DNA of 64,000 bases from Okapia johnstoni (GCA_024291935.2 CM044312.1:47064001-47128000); one strand, 5' to 3'; counted from the stretch's first letter, positions 1 through 11,884 are shown. Numbers and translations are program-made. The notes: a model not told the origin generated them from the sequence alone.

Positions 1-97
1 TGTCTGGAGAATCCCCATAGATCCCGCGGACAGAGGAGCCTGGTGGGCTACAGTCCATGGGGTCCAAAGAGCTGGACACAACTGAGAGACTAATCAC
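1..97 (+). mobile_element. Bov-tA SINE, 3' part, cut by window edge
   Basis: Matches the 3' half of the Bov-tA/BOV-A2 consensus: the 'ggagcctggtgggctacag' block, then a 'gtccatgggg' block, ending in a degenerate 'gacacaactgagagactaa'. The tRNA-like head lies outside the window. Non-coding. Confidence 0.93.
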
Positions 98-350
98 AGA
101 ACACATCACTTATATGTGGAAAGTAAAAATTATAATAAACTAGTGAATGTAACAAAAAGGAAGAAGACTCATAGATATAGACAACAGTGGCTGGGGGTGG
201 GGCAACATAGTGGTGGCTGAGTGGGAGGTAGAAACTATCAGGTGTAAGATATGCTACAAGGATATATTGTCCAACACAGGGAATATAGCCAGTGTTTGCA
301 ATGACTGTAAATGGAATGTATTTTTTAAAAGTTGTATTAAAAAAATGAAT
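98..350 (+). mobile_element. L1 3'-UTR remnant
   Basis: Recalls the 3' untranslated end of an old mammalian L1: a block about a tract 'ggatatattgtccaacaca' followed by 'ggaatatagccagtg', ending in an A-rich tail near 340. No ORF2 coding sequence is present, so it is a 5'-truncated relic. Subfamily not assigned. Confidence 0.65.
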
Positions 351-2050
351 GAAACAAAACAATCTACCCATTAGTCAATTTCTTTGCTAGCAGGAAAACT
401 ATCAGAGTATTTCCAAGTGCAGAGAAAAATCTTGATTCTAAATATAAAAACACTTGATGTTATTGAATTAAACACATGAATCTCAAAAATATCTAAGACT
501 TGTTTTACTTTTTAAATTTTAATAGAAATAACCTTCTATTTATTTCCTTTTCCTTAAAATCCCTGTTTTCTCAACAAATGGATTTAAAAAATAAATGCTC
601 AAGAGAGATATTTTGTAATAAATTTCATTTTGATACCAGTTCAGAAAGAAACCTCTCTTTAGCAAAGCCTGCCTGCTGTTTTGTTGATGGGAAGGCCAGA
701 TAGCAGTGGACTGCACATGGGCCTTAATTTTTCCTATCAATCATTATCCTTTAAGATGTCTGGCTGTGTATGTGGGCATATGTATATGTTTGTATGTGCA
801 TGTACTTGCTTGTGACTGCCTATATGTGCCTGAAGAGGCCTAATGGAAATGAGAAGTTCGTCCACTTTAAGCACGTGGGGAGCCAAGCCTTTGATTGTGA
901 CTATAGTTGAAGAGGCTGCTATCTAAAGGGCCTCTTGCTGTTTGATACTGCCTCTTGGTCTCGTTGTTGGCATCAAGTCCTTGTCTACAAATAGCAACTC
1001 CATTCAGCCCTGCTAAAGCTATACACCACTGGTCAGTCTTTCCTGGGAAGTTTCTTCAAAGTACAGTGTGACTTACAGTTTGAAACGATAACCGTGGCAG
1101 GTGGCCAGCAACACTCAACATGCTCTTTGCAGAAGCCCACAAGTAAACATTTCCATGGAAAAGAGATATTTTCTACCCTTTACATATTGAATTTAATAAG
1201 GAGTTTGTGTCAAAGTCACACGCAGAACAGAGGGAAGGATGTTATTGAATGCTCAGCATGGTGTCTACAAAAATTGTCTGCTGAATGCAGCAAATTCCTT
1301 TTCAGGGCTAATAAAAGCCAAAATGGGCCTGGAATGCTGATATGAAGGGGAAACCAATATAATCACATTTTGGCTTTGGGCCCGGCTCTCTTTAAACTAT
1401 GTCTTCTTTTTAGAGTCATGGGGAACACGGATTAGACATGGGGCCATTGACATCTCTTGCTTCTACCTGTGTGGACCTGCCACAACTGTTGGTGACCAGG
1501 AAGTTATGAAAAGAAAAGACTCCTTTTGAAATTCCATGATACTGTTACTAATGAAAGAATGGTTAAGATCTTGATGTCTTTAAAAGACTAAACAGAAGCT
1601 GAATATTTGTGTTCAGCTCTGTAATTTAGTTAATACATCAAAACTAAATAGTTACTATTAAAAAAAACTAGATGGGATTAAGTAAATTTTCTCCCTTTTT
1701 AATTTGTTTGGTTGGCTTGTCCCTGAGTGCATCTAGGCAAATTCTTTAACGTCTCTGATTTCCTGATTTCCATGTGCCATGAATTAGACTCTTCCCAGTT
1801 CTGCAGGTATAAGCCTGCCTCACTTGCAGTAGAGTGAACTTGAGGTCACAACCTGAGTTCATCCTGGTGACTGGTATATGTGATGGTGCCTTTCAAATAT
1901 CAGGATTACAGAAAGGCTCCAGAAGGCCCAATGGCTATTAGGTAATTGTATCTGTTTTTTTGAGTACTCAAAATTTCTGACATTAATGACTAGTTTCTCA
2001 GGAATTTTTGCAATAAGGAATTTAATTATTTTAACTGATTATAGAAATAT
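351..2050. other. Single-copy-like AT-rich stretch
   Basis: No repeat, RNA gene or credible exon recognised. The longest open frame is about 83 codons (1094-1345) with no recognisable domain. A TG/TA-rich patch lies at 755-835 but is not a clean microsatellite. Confidence 0.6.
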
Positions 2051-2060
2051 ATGCATATAT

Positions 2061-2278
2061 AAGGCTTTGCTGGTGGCTCAGATGGTAAGAATGTGCCTGC
2101 AATGCAGGAGATCCAGGTTCGATCCCTGGGTGGGGAAGATCCCCTGGAGAAGGGAATGGCTACCCACTCCAGTATTCTTGCCTGGAGAATCCCATGGACA
2201 GAGGAGCCTGGTGGGCTATAGTCCATGAGGTTGCAAAGAGTTGGATATGACTGAGTGACTAACATTAGCTTCGCTACT
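2061..2278 (+). mobile_element. Bov-tA SINE, full length
   Basis: Complete copy: tRNA-Glu-like head with a B-box-like 'ggttcgatccctgg' near 2117, then the BovB-derived body, ending 'gactgagtgactaac'. It is flanked by the target-site duplication atgcatatat at 2051-2060 and 2279-2288, so both ends are certain. Confidence 0.96.
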
Positions 2279-2292
2279 ATGCATATATTTTT

Positions 2293-2421
2293 CCTGGAGA
2301 AGGAAATGGCAACCCACTCCAGTATTCTTGCCTGGGGAATCTCATGCATAGAGGAGCCTGGTGGGCTACAGTCCACAGGGTTGCAAAGAGTTGGACATGA
2401 CTGAGCAACTAAACAACAACA
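2293..2421 (+). mobile_element. BOV-A2 monomer, headless
   Basis: A second SINE body 14 bp after the previous one. It begins at the 'ctggagaaggaaatggcaac' block without a tRNA head and ends in 'aaacaacaac'. The target duplication of the neighbouring Bov-tA separates the two, so they inserted independently. Confidence 0.9.
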
Positions 2422-2861
2422 GAATAAATCAGGATAATTTAGAATATTTTCCTATATTAAAGTCAGCTGATTAACAACCTTAATTTTATCTACAACCTAA
2501 ATTCTTCCTTGCCATGTAACATAACATATTCACAGGTTCCAGGAGTTTGGATGTGGGCATTTTTTAAGGGCCATTTTTGTCTGCTTATCACAGTTATCCT
2601 CTACCAGGAATGCTTGGCAAGTATGCCCTATTCTAAAACCCAGATCCCTAAATCGTAACTCCACTAGAAACATGTCCCTAGGTAATTGGAAATGTTGTAG
2701 TGATTGCTCCACACGTAACTTCCTCAACGTTCCAGATCCAATAAACTTTATAGATTTTAGTTTAAAAAAATAAAGTAAAATAAAATATTCAGCATAAATT
2801 CATTTTTGGATGCCAATTCTTTTAGAATTGAGGAGTTTAAAGAAAAAAGTTTAATGGGTAC
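2422..2861. other. Single-copy-like spacer
   Basis: AT-rich, with A-runs near 2764-2790. No repeat or gene recognised. Confidence 0.55.
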
Positions 2862-2873
2862 CAATTGTCTTGC

Positions 2874-3096
2874 ATGGGCTTCCCAGATGGCTCAGTGAGT
2901 AACAAATTCACCTGCAACGCAGGAGATGTAGGAGACTTGGATTTGACCCCTGGGTCAGAAAGATCTCCTAGAGGAGGGCATGGCAACTCACTGCAGTATT
3001 CCTGCCTAAACAATCTCATGGACAGAGGAACCTGGTGGGCTACAGTCTATAGAGTCGGAAAGAGTTGGACATGACTGAAGCCACTGAGCACACATG
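2874..3096 (+). mobile_element. Bov-tA SINE, full length, diverged
   Basis: Head 'ggcttcccagatggctcagt' through the body to 'gaagccactgagcac'. Near-perfect 12-bp target duplication: caattgtcttgc at 2862-2873 and caactgtcttgc at 3097-3108 (one change). Many body substitutions suggest an older copy. Confidence 0.95.
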
Positions 3097-3108
3097 CAAC
3101 TGTCTTGC

Positions 3109-3909
3109 TTTGCCCTAAAAGCCTTGCAGACAAAGCTGCAAATTATTGATATTAATATTATATATATTGAGATAAGGCAATACATAGCAAGCAAATGCAG
3201 GTCCTTTAAACTCACATTTAAAGATATTTTTTCTCAGTAATTCATCTTCTGTGGATGTTTTAAGGATATAATCTAAAAGAAGGAAAAGCAGTGTGCAGTT
3301 AGATTTGCATAGCCAGGTTATTTATAATAGAGGGGAGGAAAAAGGAAATAAATGTCTCATGAAAGGTGGTAGATACTTAAGTTGATTGTTAAAAACCCAA
3401 AGGACTATTACATAGTTGTTAAAGTGACATTTATTATTTCTATTTATAGATTTATAAAATGCATGTAGTTCAATACTAACTGAAAAAGCAGAAGTATGTG
3501 TAAAAATGTATGACTGAAACTGCTTAAAGATACATATGTATAGGAACAAAGAATGGAATGCCATGAAAAATAAAAGTGTAGTAGTGATTATACATTTATA
3601 AAATATTGAATTGTTTTTTAGTCAATCTTTTTAGCAATAAAAGTAGAGTATCTTTAAATAACTAAACAATAATTATATCAAATTTGTATAATCTTAAATC
3701 TATTTCTTCAGTATTCTTCAGTATTATATATTTCTGCAAAACCAAAAAGAAAGAATATGTGCCATAAGGGAAGCAATCACATCACAAAGTACACTGTGTA
3801 GTTCAGCTATCTCTCTTCTTCTTTTTTCTTTTTTGGAGTAGCAAAACTTCCTTGATGAAAGAGTAGTAAGCACTTTGATTTTCTGGCACAAATTCTTCAC
3901 TTGGTTTCA
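3109..3909. other. Single-copy-like AT-rich stretch
   Basis: No recognisable gene. A pyrimidine-rich run lies near 3810-3835. Open frames are short and composition-driven. Confidence 0.55.
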
Positions 3910-4105
3910 GAAGACACTGAGCAGTCCCGTTTCAGCCACACCCACCTTTCATTTCTCAAGAATGCCAACCTCTTTTCTGTTTCAAACCTACTGTTTCTTC
4001 TTCCTGGATGTTCTTTCCAGATTACTACACTTCTGAGTCCTTCACTTAGGTCTCAGTACAAATGTTGCCATTTGAAAATGGTCTTCATTAGCTTACCCTA
4101 CTAAA
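3910..4105 (+). mobile_element. L2 LINE 3' fragment
   Basis: Resembles the conserved 3' part of L2: 'cctggatgttctttccag' followed about 45 bp later by 'aggtctcagtacaaatgttg', where L2 has 'aggtctcagctcaaatgtca'. Ancient and decayed; boundaries approximate. Confidence 0.6.
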
Positions 4106-5034
4106 GTTGTGCCATGAAATCCCTTTTCCTGGAACTCTTCAGCAAGCTCCCCAGTTTGTGATTTTGGAGGTGGATTTGTGGGTAATTTTTTGGATGTGAC
4201 AATAATATGTTTGGATTGTATTCCAGGTGAGACCAGGGCAAGAGCAGGAATGGCTTTGGAAAGTGAAATCACTCGGCAGTTTCCAGTGTGTGGGAAGAAG
4301 CGCATGTCTTTTGTTTGCAGTAGGGAGACTCCAAAGATCTCACTGTGGATCTGGGACAGATCCACTTAAGTAGGACAGAAGACTGAGCATTGGCTAAAGG
4401 AAACAGGATGAGACAAGTGACTCCAGAGGCCTCTTGACTTTCTAATCCCAATGAATGACCTGCATTATCATCATTCTCCTTCCAAAGTGGCTGATCATTT
4501 TTGTTATATGTGTGTCAAGAAGTCCTAGATGCAGTGGTGGAGGTGGTGATTGTGCAGAGGAAACACTCTTGTCAAGTGAGACATAATTTTAAGTAAGTGT
4601 ATTCTCAGTCCATCTTTTCGCACAGAACAAAATCCTAGCACATTATCTTGAATGTGGAGAGACTTGCCTGGGGTTGCCTGGGCCCATCCTTCCTGGCACC
4701 CACGTGCTATACCAGCTTTCCCTCTACTCCCAGTTACTCAAGAATTGACCTATTTTACAAAGCAGCTGTGATGAAGATACTCAGCTTTTACCCTAGAATG
4801 AGGCAAAGCCTCTTCAGAAAGTCCACAGAATAGAGAGGGGCCAGTGCAAAGCTTCTCAAGTGTTCTGAATTCACAACCCTCTTACTTTATGTACATAGTT
4901 AACTACATACATGCTAATAAGTCAGTAATTAAAATCCCTATAGAGTCAGTAAGCCAGTTATCTAGAAGGGGACTGAAAAAAAAAAACCCCATAATTAAAT
5001 GTTGCAAATAGAAGTCATGGGACTTGCTGAACCT
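4106..5034. other. Single-copy-like stretch
   Basis: No repeat or exon recognised. Several overlapping frames of 60-90 codons at 4093-4451 on both strands have no family signature and look like chance. Confidence 0.5.
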
Positions 5035-5325
5035 ATCTACAAAACAAAAACAGACTAACAGACGTAGAGAACAGACTTGTGGTTGCCAAGGAGTGGGGGA
5101 AGGAGAGGGATGAATTGAGAGTTTGGAATTAGATGTAAACTATTACATATAGGATGGATAAACAATAAAGTCCTACTGTATCACATAGGGAACTATATTC
5201 AGTCTCCTGGGATAAACTGTAATGGAAAAGAATACGAAAAAGAATGTATATATGTGTATAACTGAGTCTCTTTACTGTACAGCAGAAATTAGCACAACAT
5301 TGTAAATCAACTACATTTCAATTAA
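5035..5325 (+). mobile_element. Artiodactyl L1 3'-UTR fragment
   Basis: Characteristic L1 3' block: 'acagactaacagacgtagag', 'tagggaactatattcagtc' and 'aaatcaactacatttcaat', then an A-rich tail at 5323-5332. The same 3'-UTR family appears at 59238-59395. No coding part. Confidence 0.85.
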
Positions 5326-5819
5326 AAAAAAGTCACTGGACTTGCAGTAAAATCTTTCTCTTTACTTACTATTAATATATTCATTGTCTAGGCCAAAATA
5401 TGACAAATGGAGTGGATGTTTGATCTATTGGTGCAATATGCTTTCTGGTGTGGTTCTGTGTTATACTTGGTGATAAATGCATGGCTGCACGGTGAAGATA
5501 ATAGTATCATGTGGAGATAGAAGAAAAGAAAAGTTGCTTCAGAAATAGCCTCATTGAATCTTAAAACAAGTAGATGCACAAAATCACCTAAGTGTAACAT
5601 CTCTTCTAAATTTCCCAAGAAATTAATGAATGTTTCTGAAGACTCTTTGAGTGTCACAATAACATATTTAGAGGGACTCTGATATTTGCCTCTTATAGAT
5701 TGACTGTTTTGACAAAGAGGATTACTATTGTTCAATATTCACATTCCTTAGGAGAAGAAAAATTTTATTTTGCCTAAAATACTCCATTAAATAGATTTCT
5801 TTGAAAAAGTTTTTGTCTG
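5326..5819. other. Single-copy-like stretch with an unassigned 115-codon frame
   Basis: A minus-strand open frame at 5735-5388 (115 codons) lies outside any repeat I recognise. It shows no domain, signal peptide or known family, and no splice context could be judged. Most likely fortuitous. Confidence 0.45.
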
Positions 5820-6058
5820 CAAGATAGTCCAGTATTTAGAAACTGGGACTCTGGACTCAAGTAATCTGGGTTCAACTCTTACTCAGTGACCTGGGCAGGT
5901 TACTTAACCTCTTTCAGTCCAAGTGTCTTCATCGGTAGAAAAAGAGTAAGAATAGCACGTATCTTACAGATTGTTATGAAGACTAAATGAGCTAATCAAT
6001 TTAAGATACTTAGAACAGCACCTGGCACATAGTAAGTCCCTGAAAGCTTGCAACTGTT
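5820..6058 (+). mobile_element. MIR SINE
   Basis: Clear core: 'gggttcaactcttactcagt' then 'gacctgggcaggttacttaa', the 'tgttatgaagactaaatgag' block and 'cagcacctggcacatagtaa'. Nearly full length for MIR (about 260 bp). Confidence 0.9.
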
Positions 6059-6162
6059 ATTTTAAATCTAGGGGATCAAAGCATTAGGTTAGGTATTGAT
6101 GGAAAAGCACTTGGTTGAATTGGATGAACATTCTTAAATTTGTTAAGATTAATGTGTCATGT

Positions 6163-6361
6163 GAAAGTGAAAGTGGCTCAGTTGTGTCTGACTCTTTGTG
6201 ACCCCATGGACTATATATATACTCCATGGAATTCTCCAGGCCAGAATACTGGAGTGGGTAGCTTTTCCCTTCTCCAGGGGATCTTCTCAACCCAGGGATC
6301 GAACCCAGGTCTCCTGCATTGCAGGTGAATTCTTTACCAGCTGAGCCACAAGGGAAGCCCA
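6163..6361 (-). mobile_element. Bov-tA SINE, antisense
   Basis: Antisense body and complete tRNA-like head ending 'gccacaagggaagccc'. The 12-bp target duplication aatgtgtcatgt is perfect at 6151-6162 and 6362-6373. A small 'tatata' expansion lies at 6212-6221. Confidence 0.96.
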
Positions 6362-6462
6362 AATGTGTCATGTAGACAGGTACAAAATTTAAACATGCTA
6401 ATCCTGTTTGTAATAAGTTGTGTTGATCAGGGTTCCTAATAGTTGACAAAATGAACACTAAA

Positions 6463-6640
6463 GCAGTGGCTCTCAAACTGGAGCTTACGTCAGATCAGCT
6501 GCAGGGCTTGTTAAAATGCAGGTTGCTCGACCTCACTCCAGAGTTTGTAATTCACTAGTCCGGAGTGGAGCCTTAGAGTTTTCCTTTCTAACAAGCTCTT
6601 TGAGATAGCTGTTCCAGAGACTGCACTTTGAGAACCACTG
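6463..6640 (+). mobile_element. MER20-type hAT element
   Basis: Starts 'cagtggctctcaaactgg' and ends 'tttgagaaccactg', giving the terminal inverted repeats of a hAT-Charlie MITE. The internal 'cagggcttgttaaaatgcag' and 'tttctaacaagctct' blocks match MER20. Confidence 0.88.
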
Positions 6641-8236
6641 CTCTCAGGGCTTGTGCAGTTCCTGGTGATTACATGGAGGAACATTCCTCCCTCCTCCTCT
6701 CTGTCTCTGTGAGGACCCAGCCTTCCTGTGGTTTCCTGGGCAGTGCTCTTTGCAAACAACTTGATCCCTTTATTGAATTAAAATCTCCTTTTATGACTTG
6801 ACTTCATCTCTGTAAGTACTTCTCAGACAGTTCATCTCTAGTTTAGGGATCTCGCATTTTGTTTTTGGTTTTAAAAATTTGGTTAGGAACATTAACCACA
6901 ATTAAGACAGATCACTTTTTGCTTCCTAGTAGTAGTTATAACCAGTTACCACAGTAAGACCTTGGGCAAGTTTCCTGATCTATCGTCCAGTCCATCATCT
7001 GCCAGGAGGGCATCACCTCCCACTTCACAAGACTCACTTCACAAGAACATTGAGAGAACTGAATGAAATCATGAAAGCAATCCTCAGTGCAGTGTCTGAC
7101 CCAGAGCAAAGGCTCACTAAATGCAGACTATTAGTACTCAACAAACAAAACAGGAAGCTGAGACCTCAAAGTAAAGAGCAAAGAGTAATTGAAAAATAAC
7201 AGAAAAGAAAACAATGGCATTTCTAAAGAAAAGGGATGGGAATGAGAAGGATGTTAATTTTTATCAGACTAAGGCAGCCACATCACCAATTACTTCATTT
7301 CAGCACCTAATAATATCACGCATGAGTTAGGGCCAATTTACTGGAGTATTTTGACTTGTTTCAACTTGAGGGACTAGAAAAATTTCCTGGGATTTACCAT
7401 CATGTTGTTAGAGGAGTTTTACTGTCTCTCTCTTCTACCACTGCTCTCTACACATAACCTCTAGATATGGAAAACATTCTCATTTGTCTTCTGTCTTTTC
7501 ATACTGTGACTACAATGCTTTCTCTTTCAATTAAGTTATTTCCTTGAGCATACATTTTCCAAACAACTTTTCAGAAAATCACAACTTAACACAGTTTGGC
7601 AGGAGTTACCACAAAGGATAACTCACACTTTTGCAAATGTTTAGGATTCTTTGCAAGACGTTTTAGTCTCATTTTTGCCTAATATTATTAAGTTTATTCT
7701 TTCCATACATGCACATTTATCTTTCTGGCAGCACCAGACATCATAAGTTTATGTCTTCAAAAGCGGATCTTTGCAGCAGATATATTACAGTTCTAAACAA
7801 GTCTCCACACACTTCCTTTTAGTATAAAAGAGGCTATTATTGTTGACATCAGTATTGCTGCAAAACAATTTTTAAATTTATTTTGTGCAGGAGGCCCGTT
7901 AGAAAGAAGGGAACTTGGAGAAATACAATCTTCTGTGGAGAAAATTTTATACTAGAGTCTCTTTTACAGGGAGGCAGTCTAAAGCATTCAATAACATGAA
8001 TAAAACGGTAACACTGACTTTGGAATAAAATCTGAGGTCTTTCTTCTTCCTTTTTAGCTTAATTATTCAAAATATATGTATAGTTCCCAAAATGCAAATA
8101 CCTACAAATGATTCACCCAACAGATAACTTTGTTCTGGCTCCTCACACTTCCATTACCAGAGTCCTACTCAGGGGAATATTTCAGGGAAGAGTGTAAAAA
8201 AAGAAACAAGAAAAAAATCCAGTTGGAACTTTTAGA
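6641..8236. other. Single-copy-like stretch, 1.6 kb
   Basis: No repeat, RNA or coding signature recognised, and no ruminant-specific insertion over 1.6 kb. Confidence 0.5.
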
Positions 8237-8297
8237 GTAATGGTCCTTAAAATTTAGCCTGCCTCAGAATTGCCTACAAGGCTTGTTAAAACACAAG
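8237..8297 (+). mobile_element. MER20 5' fragment
   Basis: Only the first ~60 bp of MER20 remain ('gcctgcctcagaattgccta' then 'caaggcttgttaaaacacaa'), cut directly by the following L1. Confidence 0.65.
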
Positions 8298-8705
8298 TGT
8301 CCATTATGACTGAAGGGATAAACTCAAACACAGTGGAATATCATTGAGCCTTAAAAAGAAAGGAAATGCTGTCATATGCTACAACATGGATGAACCTTGC
8401 AGAAATAAGTTAAATAAGCCAGTCCCACAAGAAAAAAATAGATATTGCATGATTCCATGTGTATGAGGTATCAAGAATAGATAGCCTCAAAGAGACGATA
8501 GTAGAATGGTGGTTCGCCGTGATCTGAGGGCAGGGAGAATGAGGAGTTGTTTCATGGGTATGGGTTTAAGTTTGGGAGGATGAAAAAGGTCTGGAGATTG
8601 GGATCACAATGCTGTGAATTGTGAACTGTAACACTATTAGACTGTACACTTAAAGTGGCTAAGATGGTAATTTTTATCTTATGTGTACTTATCACAATTA
8701 AAATT
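8298..8705 (+). mobile_element. L1M 3' end
   Basis: End of ORF2 and 3'-UTR: 'ctacaacatggatgaacctt', 'gtagaatggtggttcgccgt', 'ctgtacacttaaagtggcta', ending 'cacaattaaaattttttgga'. 5'-truncated ancient L1, disabled. Confidence 0.82.
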
Positions 8706-8967
8706 TTTTGGAATTAAAAGGAGATAGAATGGGGAAGAGAAATTAGAGACAGCAAGTAGAGAAATTTTCAAGGAGATTTTCTGTGATGGTATGGCAAAAA
8801 TGGGGCACAGTTGGAGGTGGAGGTGAGGTCAACTGTTCTGTTTTTGTATTGTGATCCAAGCTTGTTCATACTTATGAAGAAATATGTTTGTGAATATAAG
8901 AAATCTTACACAGTTTTCCTCTTTGAGTGGGTGAGACTGAAAATTCCAACGCTCTAATCACTGGGTT

Positions 8968-9169
8968 TAATCCCTGGGTCAGGAAGATCCCCTGGAGGAG
9001 CACATGGCAACCCACTGCAGTATTCTTGTCTGGAGAATCCCATGGATAAAGGATCCTGGCGGGCTACAGTCTATGGGGTAGCAAAGAGTTGGACACGACT
9101 GAAGCAACTTAGCATGTGAGCACCTGCGCGCGCACGCACACACACATACACACACACACACACACACAT
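8968..9169 (+). mobile_element. Bov-tA SINE, 5'-truncated, with CA-repeat tail
   Basis: Begins in mid-head ('aatccctgggtcaggaagat'), runs through the body to 'gaagcaacttagca' and then into a CA repeat. The 11-bp target duplication atcactgggtt at 8957-8967 and 9170-9180 encloses both SINE and microsatellite, so the CA tract grew out of the SINE tail. Confidence 0.95.
9127..9168. repeat. (CG/CA)n microsatellite
   Basis: Starts CG-rich and becomes an almost pure CA dinucleotide run. It lies inside the target duplication of the SINE at 8968. Translating it gives only a Cys-Val artefact. Likely length-polymorphic. Confidence 0.93.
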
Positions 9170-9180
9170 ATCACTGGGTT

Positions 9181-10284
9181 GGCTCCACTGGTAACCAGCC
9201 TCCATCCTCAGGCGGTTCAGAAAGTCACTCATTAACATAACAAAAACACCTTAACCACTCTCTTCAAGAAAATCTAAGTGTTTAGAACTCTTGTGTCCAA
9301 AACAGGAGACCAAGGCCAAATATATAATTCTTATTGTAAATCTCAATATCACATTTTGCAAACAATACTAGGATAATTTATTAGAGTAACTTATATGGTC
9401 AAACAGATTTCATTATGGTTCCTTTGTCTATATCTCTATTTCATTTGATTACTAGATTTTTTTCTTATCGAGGAACTTGTAAAAATGGGACATCCCCCCT
9501 CCTCTAAATTTGACTTGGTTGATTTTTGTTGCATATGAAAAATGAAAAAGATTATCTTCGTAAAACGATGGTTGCTTTTGAGCTAGAACAAATCTTGTTT
9601 GGGGAAGAAAATGTGTAAGTTTTCCAGAACCTTTACCTTGGATCATGAGGGAAAAAGAAGCACAACAACTTGCCTTGGCCTTTTTGAAAGACCCTAGTTA
9701 AAGGCACACTCAATTTTGTAAATTACCATTTCATGTGAACAAATCGAAGTCTTTATTGTATTCTTAATTTGGTTTCTGAAAGGGATTTAGATAATTGGGG
9801 CAATTTACAAAAGAGTACGTTTTTTCTGGGGCCAAGCCTGCTTTTTCTTTGGGTTGCAGGTTCTCTGCCCCCTTGTGGCCTTTAGTGGGGTATTTTTTCT
9901 ACTGTGTTTCACATTTCCAGGCTGGTTTAGAGTAGCAAGACTGCCCGGTTTCCTGAACACCAGATGCGATGGCTAATCACATTTGCCCAAATAGGGGGAG
10001 GAGGCCCCTCAGCCTACAAGACTTAATTTCCGAAATTTACTTTCATAGTGAAGCGAGAGAGGATTGCTTTCAAAATTGAAGGGAATTACGTTACAGGCAT
10101 TTGATTGTGTGAGGCGGCCGAATCCCAGAACAGGAAGGAAATCTTCAGAACTTTTTTAAATTCGATTTGGACTCCAGAAGACATTCAGGACAGATGGGCA
10201 GGAGCTTAATCTCCACGTTATATCTTCCTGTCTCTCTTATTGCAGTCAGTGAAATTACTGTTTTAAAAACATTATTTATCAGAA
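9181..10284. other. Repeat-free stretch, 1.1 kb
   Basis: No interspersed repeat recognised. The part at 9830-10200 is more GC-rich than its surroundings, with a CTCF-like motif and a CpG-containing segment ('gaggcggccgaatcccag' near 10111). A candidate conserved non-coding element by inference only. Confidence 0.5.
9864..9880 (-). promoter_or_regulatory. CTCF-like binding motif
   Basis: On the minus strand the site reads ggccacaagggggcaga, which fits the 14-bp CTCF core CCASYAGRKGGCRS at every position but one (the Y). It lies in non-repetitive DNA. Binding is inferred from the motif only. Confidence 0.5.
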
Positions 10285-10446
10285 ATATGTATTTAATGTA
10301 AAAATTTGAAAGATGCTGAAGAATTAAAGAAAATAAAAATCACCTATAACCCTATCACCTAAACATAGTCACTATTCACATTTTGGTTTAACCTCTCCTA
10401 GTATTTTTTGATGGAGAGAAGTTATGTATATGCTTTTGCATTGTAT
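10285..10446 (-). mobile_element. Ancient L1 (L1ME-like) fragment, antisense
   Basis: Contains 'aataaaaatcacctataacc' and 'ctatcacctaaacatagtca', typical of the antisense 3' region of ancient L1ME/MC elements. Boundaries approximate. Confidence 0.55.
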
Positions 10447-10478
10447 ATTTAATAAGGTAAGGGTTTTCAGATAGTACA

Positions 10479-10797
10479 GAAGTGGGTAGCAAAATATGGC
10501 CTAGTGGCCAAGTCTAGCTCATAGCATGTTTTTGTTTGGCCTACAGGCTAAGAATGGTTTTACATTTTTAAATTGTTGAAAAAAAATCAAATGCACATTT
10601 TGTGACATTTGAAAATTATATCAATTCAAATTCAGTGTTCATAATAAAGTTTGATTAGAACACAGCTGCATGTATTGTCTATGGCTGTTTTTCTAGCACA
10701 ATAGTAGAACTGAGTAGTTAAAGCAGAGACTATAATCCTGCAAAGTCTAAAATATTTACTATCAAGCCCTTTAGAGAAAGTATTTGCCAATCCCTGA
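10479..10797 (+). mobile_element. hAT-type DNA transposon relic
   Basis: Contains 'tattgtctatggctgttttt', 'gagactataatcctgcaaag' and a 3' end 'gtatttgccaatccctgaca', the signature of a common non-autonomous mammalian hAT-like element whose exact name I cannot recall with certainty. No transposase frame. Confidence 0.65.
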
Positions 10798-10865
10798 CAT
10801 AGGATAAGCATTTTCCAATACCCTTAAATATTCTTCAAAAATTAGACAAAATTAATTTGCATATA

Positions 10866-11823
10866 GTCTCGGTTCATTTCCAAGGCAAACCATTCAATAT
10901 CAGAGTAATTCAAATCTATGCCCAACCACTAATGCCAAAGAAGCTGAAGTTGAATGGTTCCATGAAGACCTAGATGTCTTTTTCACCATGGGGGTTTGGA
11001 ATGCAAAAGTAGGAAGTCAAGAGATACCTGGAATAACAGGCAAGTTTGGGCTTGGAGTAAAAAATAAAGCAGTGCGAAGGCTGAGTTTTGTCAAAAGAAC
11101 ATACTGGTAACAGCAGATACCCTTTTTCAATAACACAAGAGACAACTCTACACATGGACATCACCAAAATCAGTCAATACCAACATCAGATTGCTTATGG
11201 TTTTTTGCAGCCAAAGATGGAGAAACTCTAGATAGTCAGTGAAAACAAGACCTGGAGCTGACTGTGGCTCAGATCATCCACTCCTTATTGCAAAATTCAG
11301 GCTTAAATTGAAAAAGGTAGGGAAAACCACTAGGCCATTCAGATATGACCAAATCAAACACTTTATGATTATACAGTGGAAGTGACAAATAGATTCAAGA
11401 GATTAGATCTGGTAGACAGAGTGCCTGAAGAACTAAGGACAGAGGTTCCTAACATTGTACAGGAAGCAGTGACCAAACCCATACCAAAGAAAAAGAAATG
11501 CAAGAAGGCAATGTTGTTGTCTGATGAGGCTTTACAAATAGCTGAGGAAAGAAGGGAAGCGAAAGGCAAGGGAGAAAGGGAAAGATATACTGAACTGAAT
11601 GCAGAGTTGCAGAGAATAGCAAGGAGAGATAAGAAGGCCTTCTTAAATGAGCAAAGAAAGAGAGAAAAACAATAGAATGGGAAAGACTAGCGATCTCTTC
11701 AAGAAAATTGGAGCACCAAGGGTACATTTCATGCAAAATGGGCATGATAAAAGACAGAAATGGTAAGGACCTATCAGAAAAAGAAGAGATTAAGAAGAGA
11801 TGGCAAGAATATACAGAAGAAGA
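10866..11823 (+). mobile_element. BovB LINE fragment, endonuclease and linker
   Basis: Covers the APE-type endonuclease and the start of the linker toward the reverse transcriptase. The stretch after 10873 ('tttccaaggcaaaccattca') aligns with the same region of the copy at 38472-39606. The Asp of the GDWNAK-type motif is lost ('gggggtttggaatgcaaaag' near 10989), and several indels break the frame. A 99-codon open stretch at 11376-11675 is basic linker. Old, dead copy. Confidence 0.92.
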
Positions 11824-11884
11824 TATTCTGAGATGTTGTTCATGTAACATAAAATTCATCCCTTTAAAGTACACAATTACAATA

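Noticed and set aside
2061..2140. tRNA gene from the A/B-box-like sequence
   Set aside because: It is the tRNA-derived head of Bov-tA; no cloverleaf with acceptor stem, and the same head recurs in many SINEs here.
5388..5735. 115-codon minus-strand frame outside repeats
   Set aside because: No recognisable family, domain, signal peptide or composition difference; a frame this long is expected by chance in 64 kb of six-frame sequence.
8979..9167. Frame with Cys-Val repeats
   Set aside because: Translation of a CA-repeat and a SINE.
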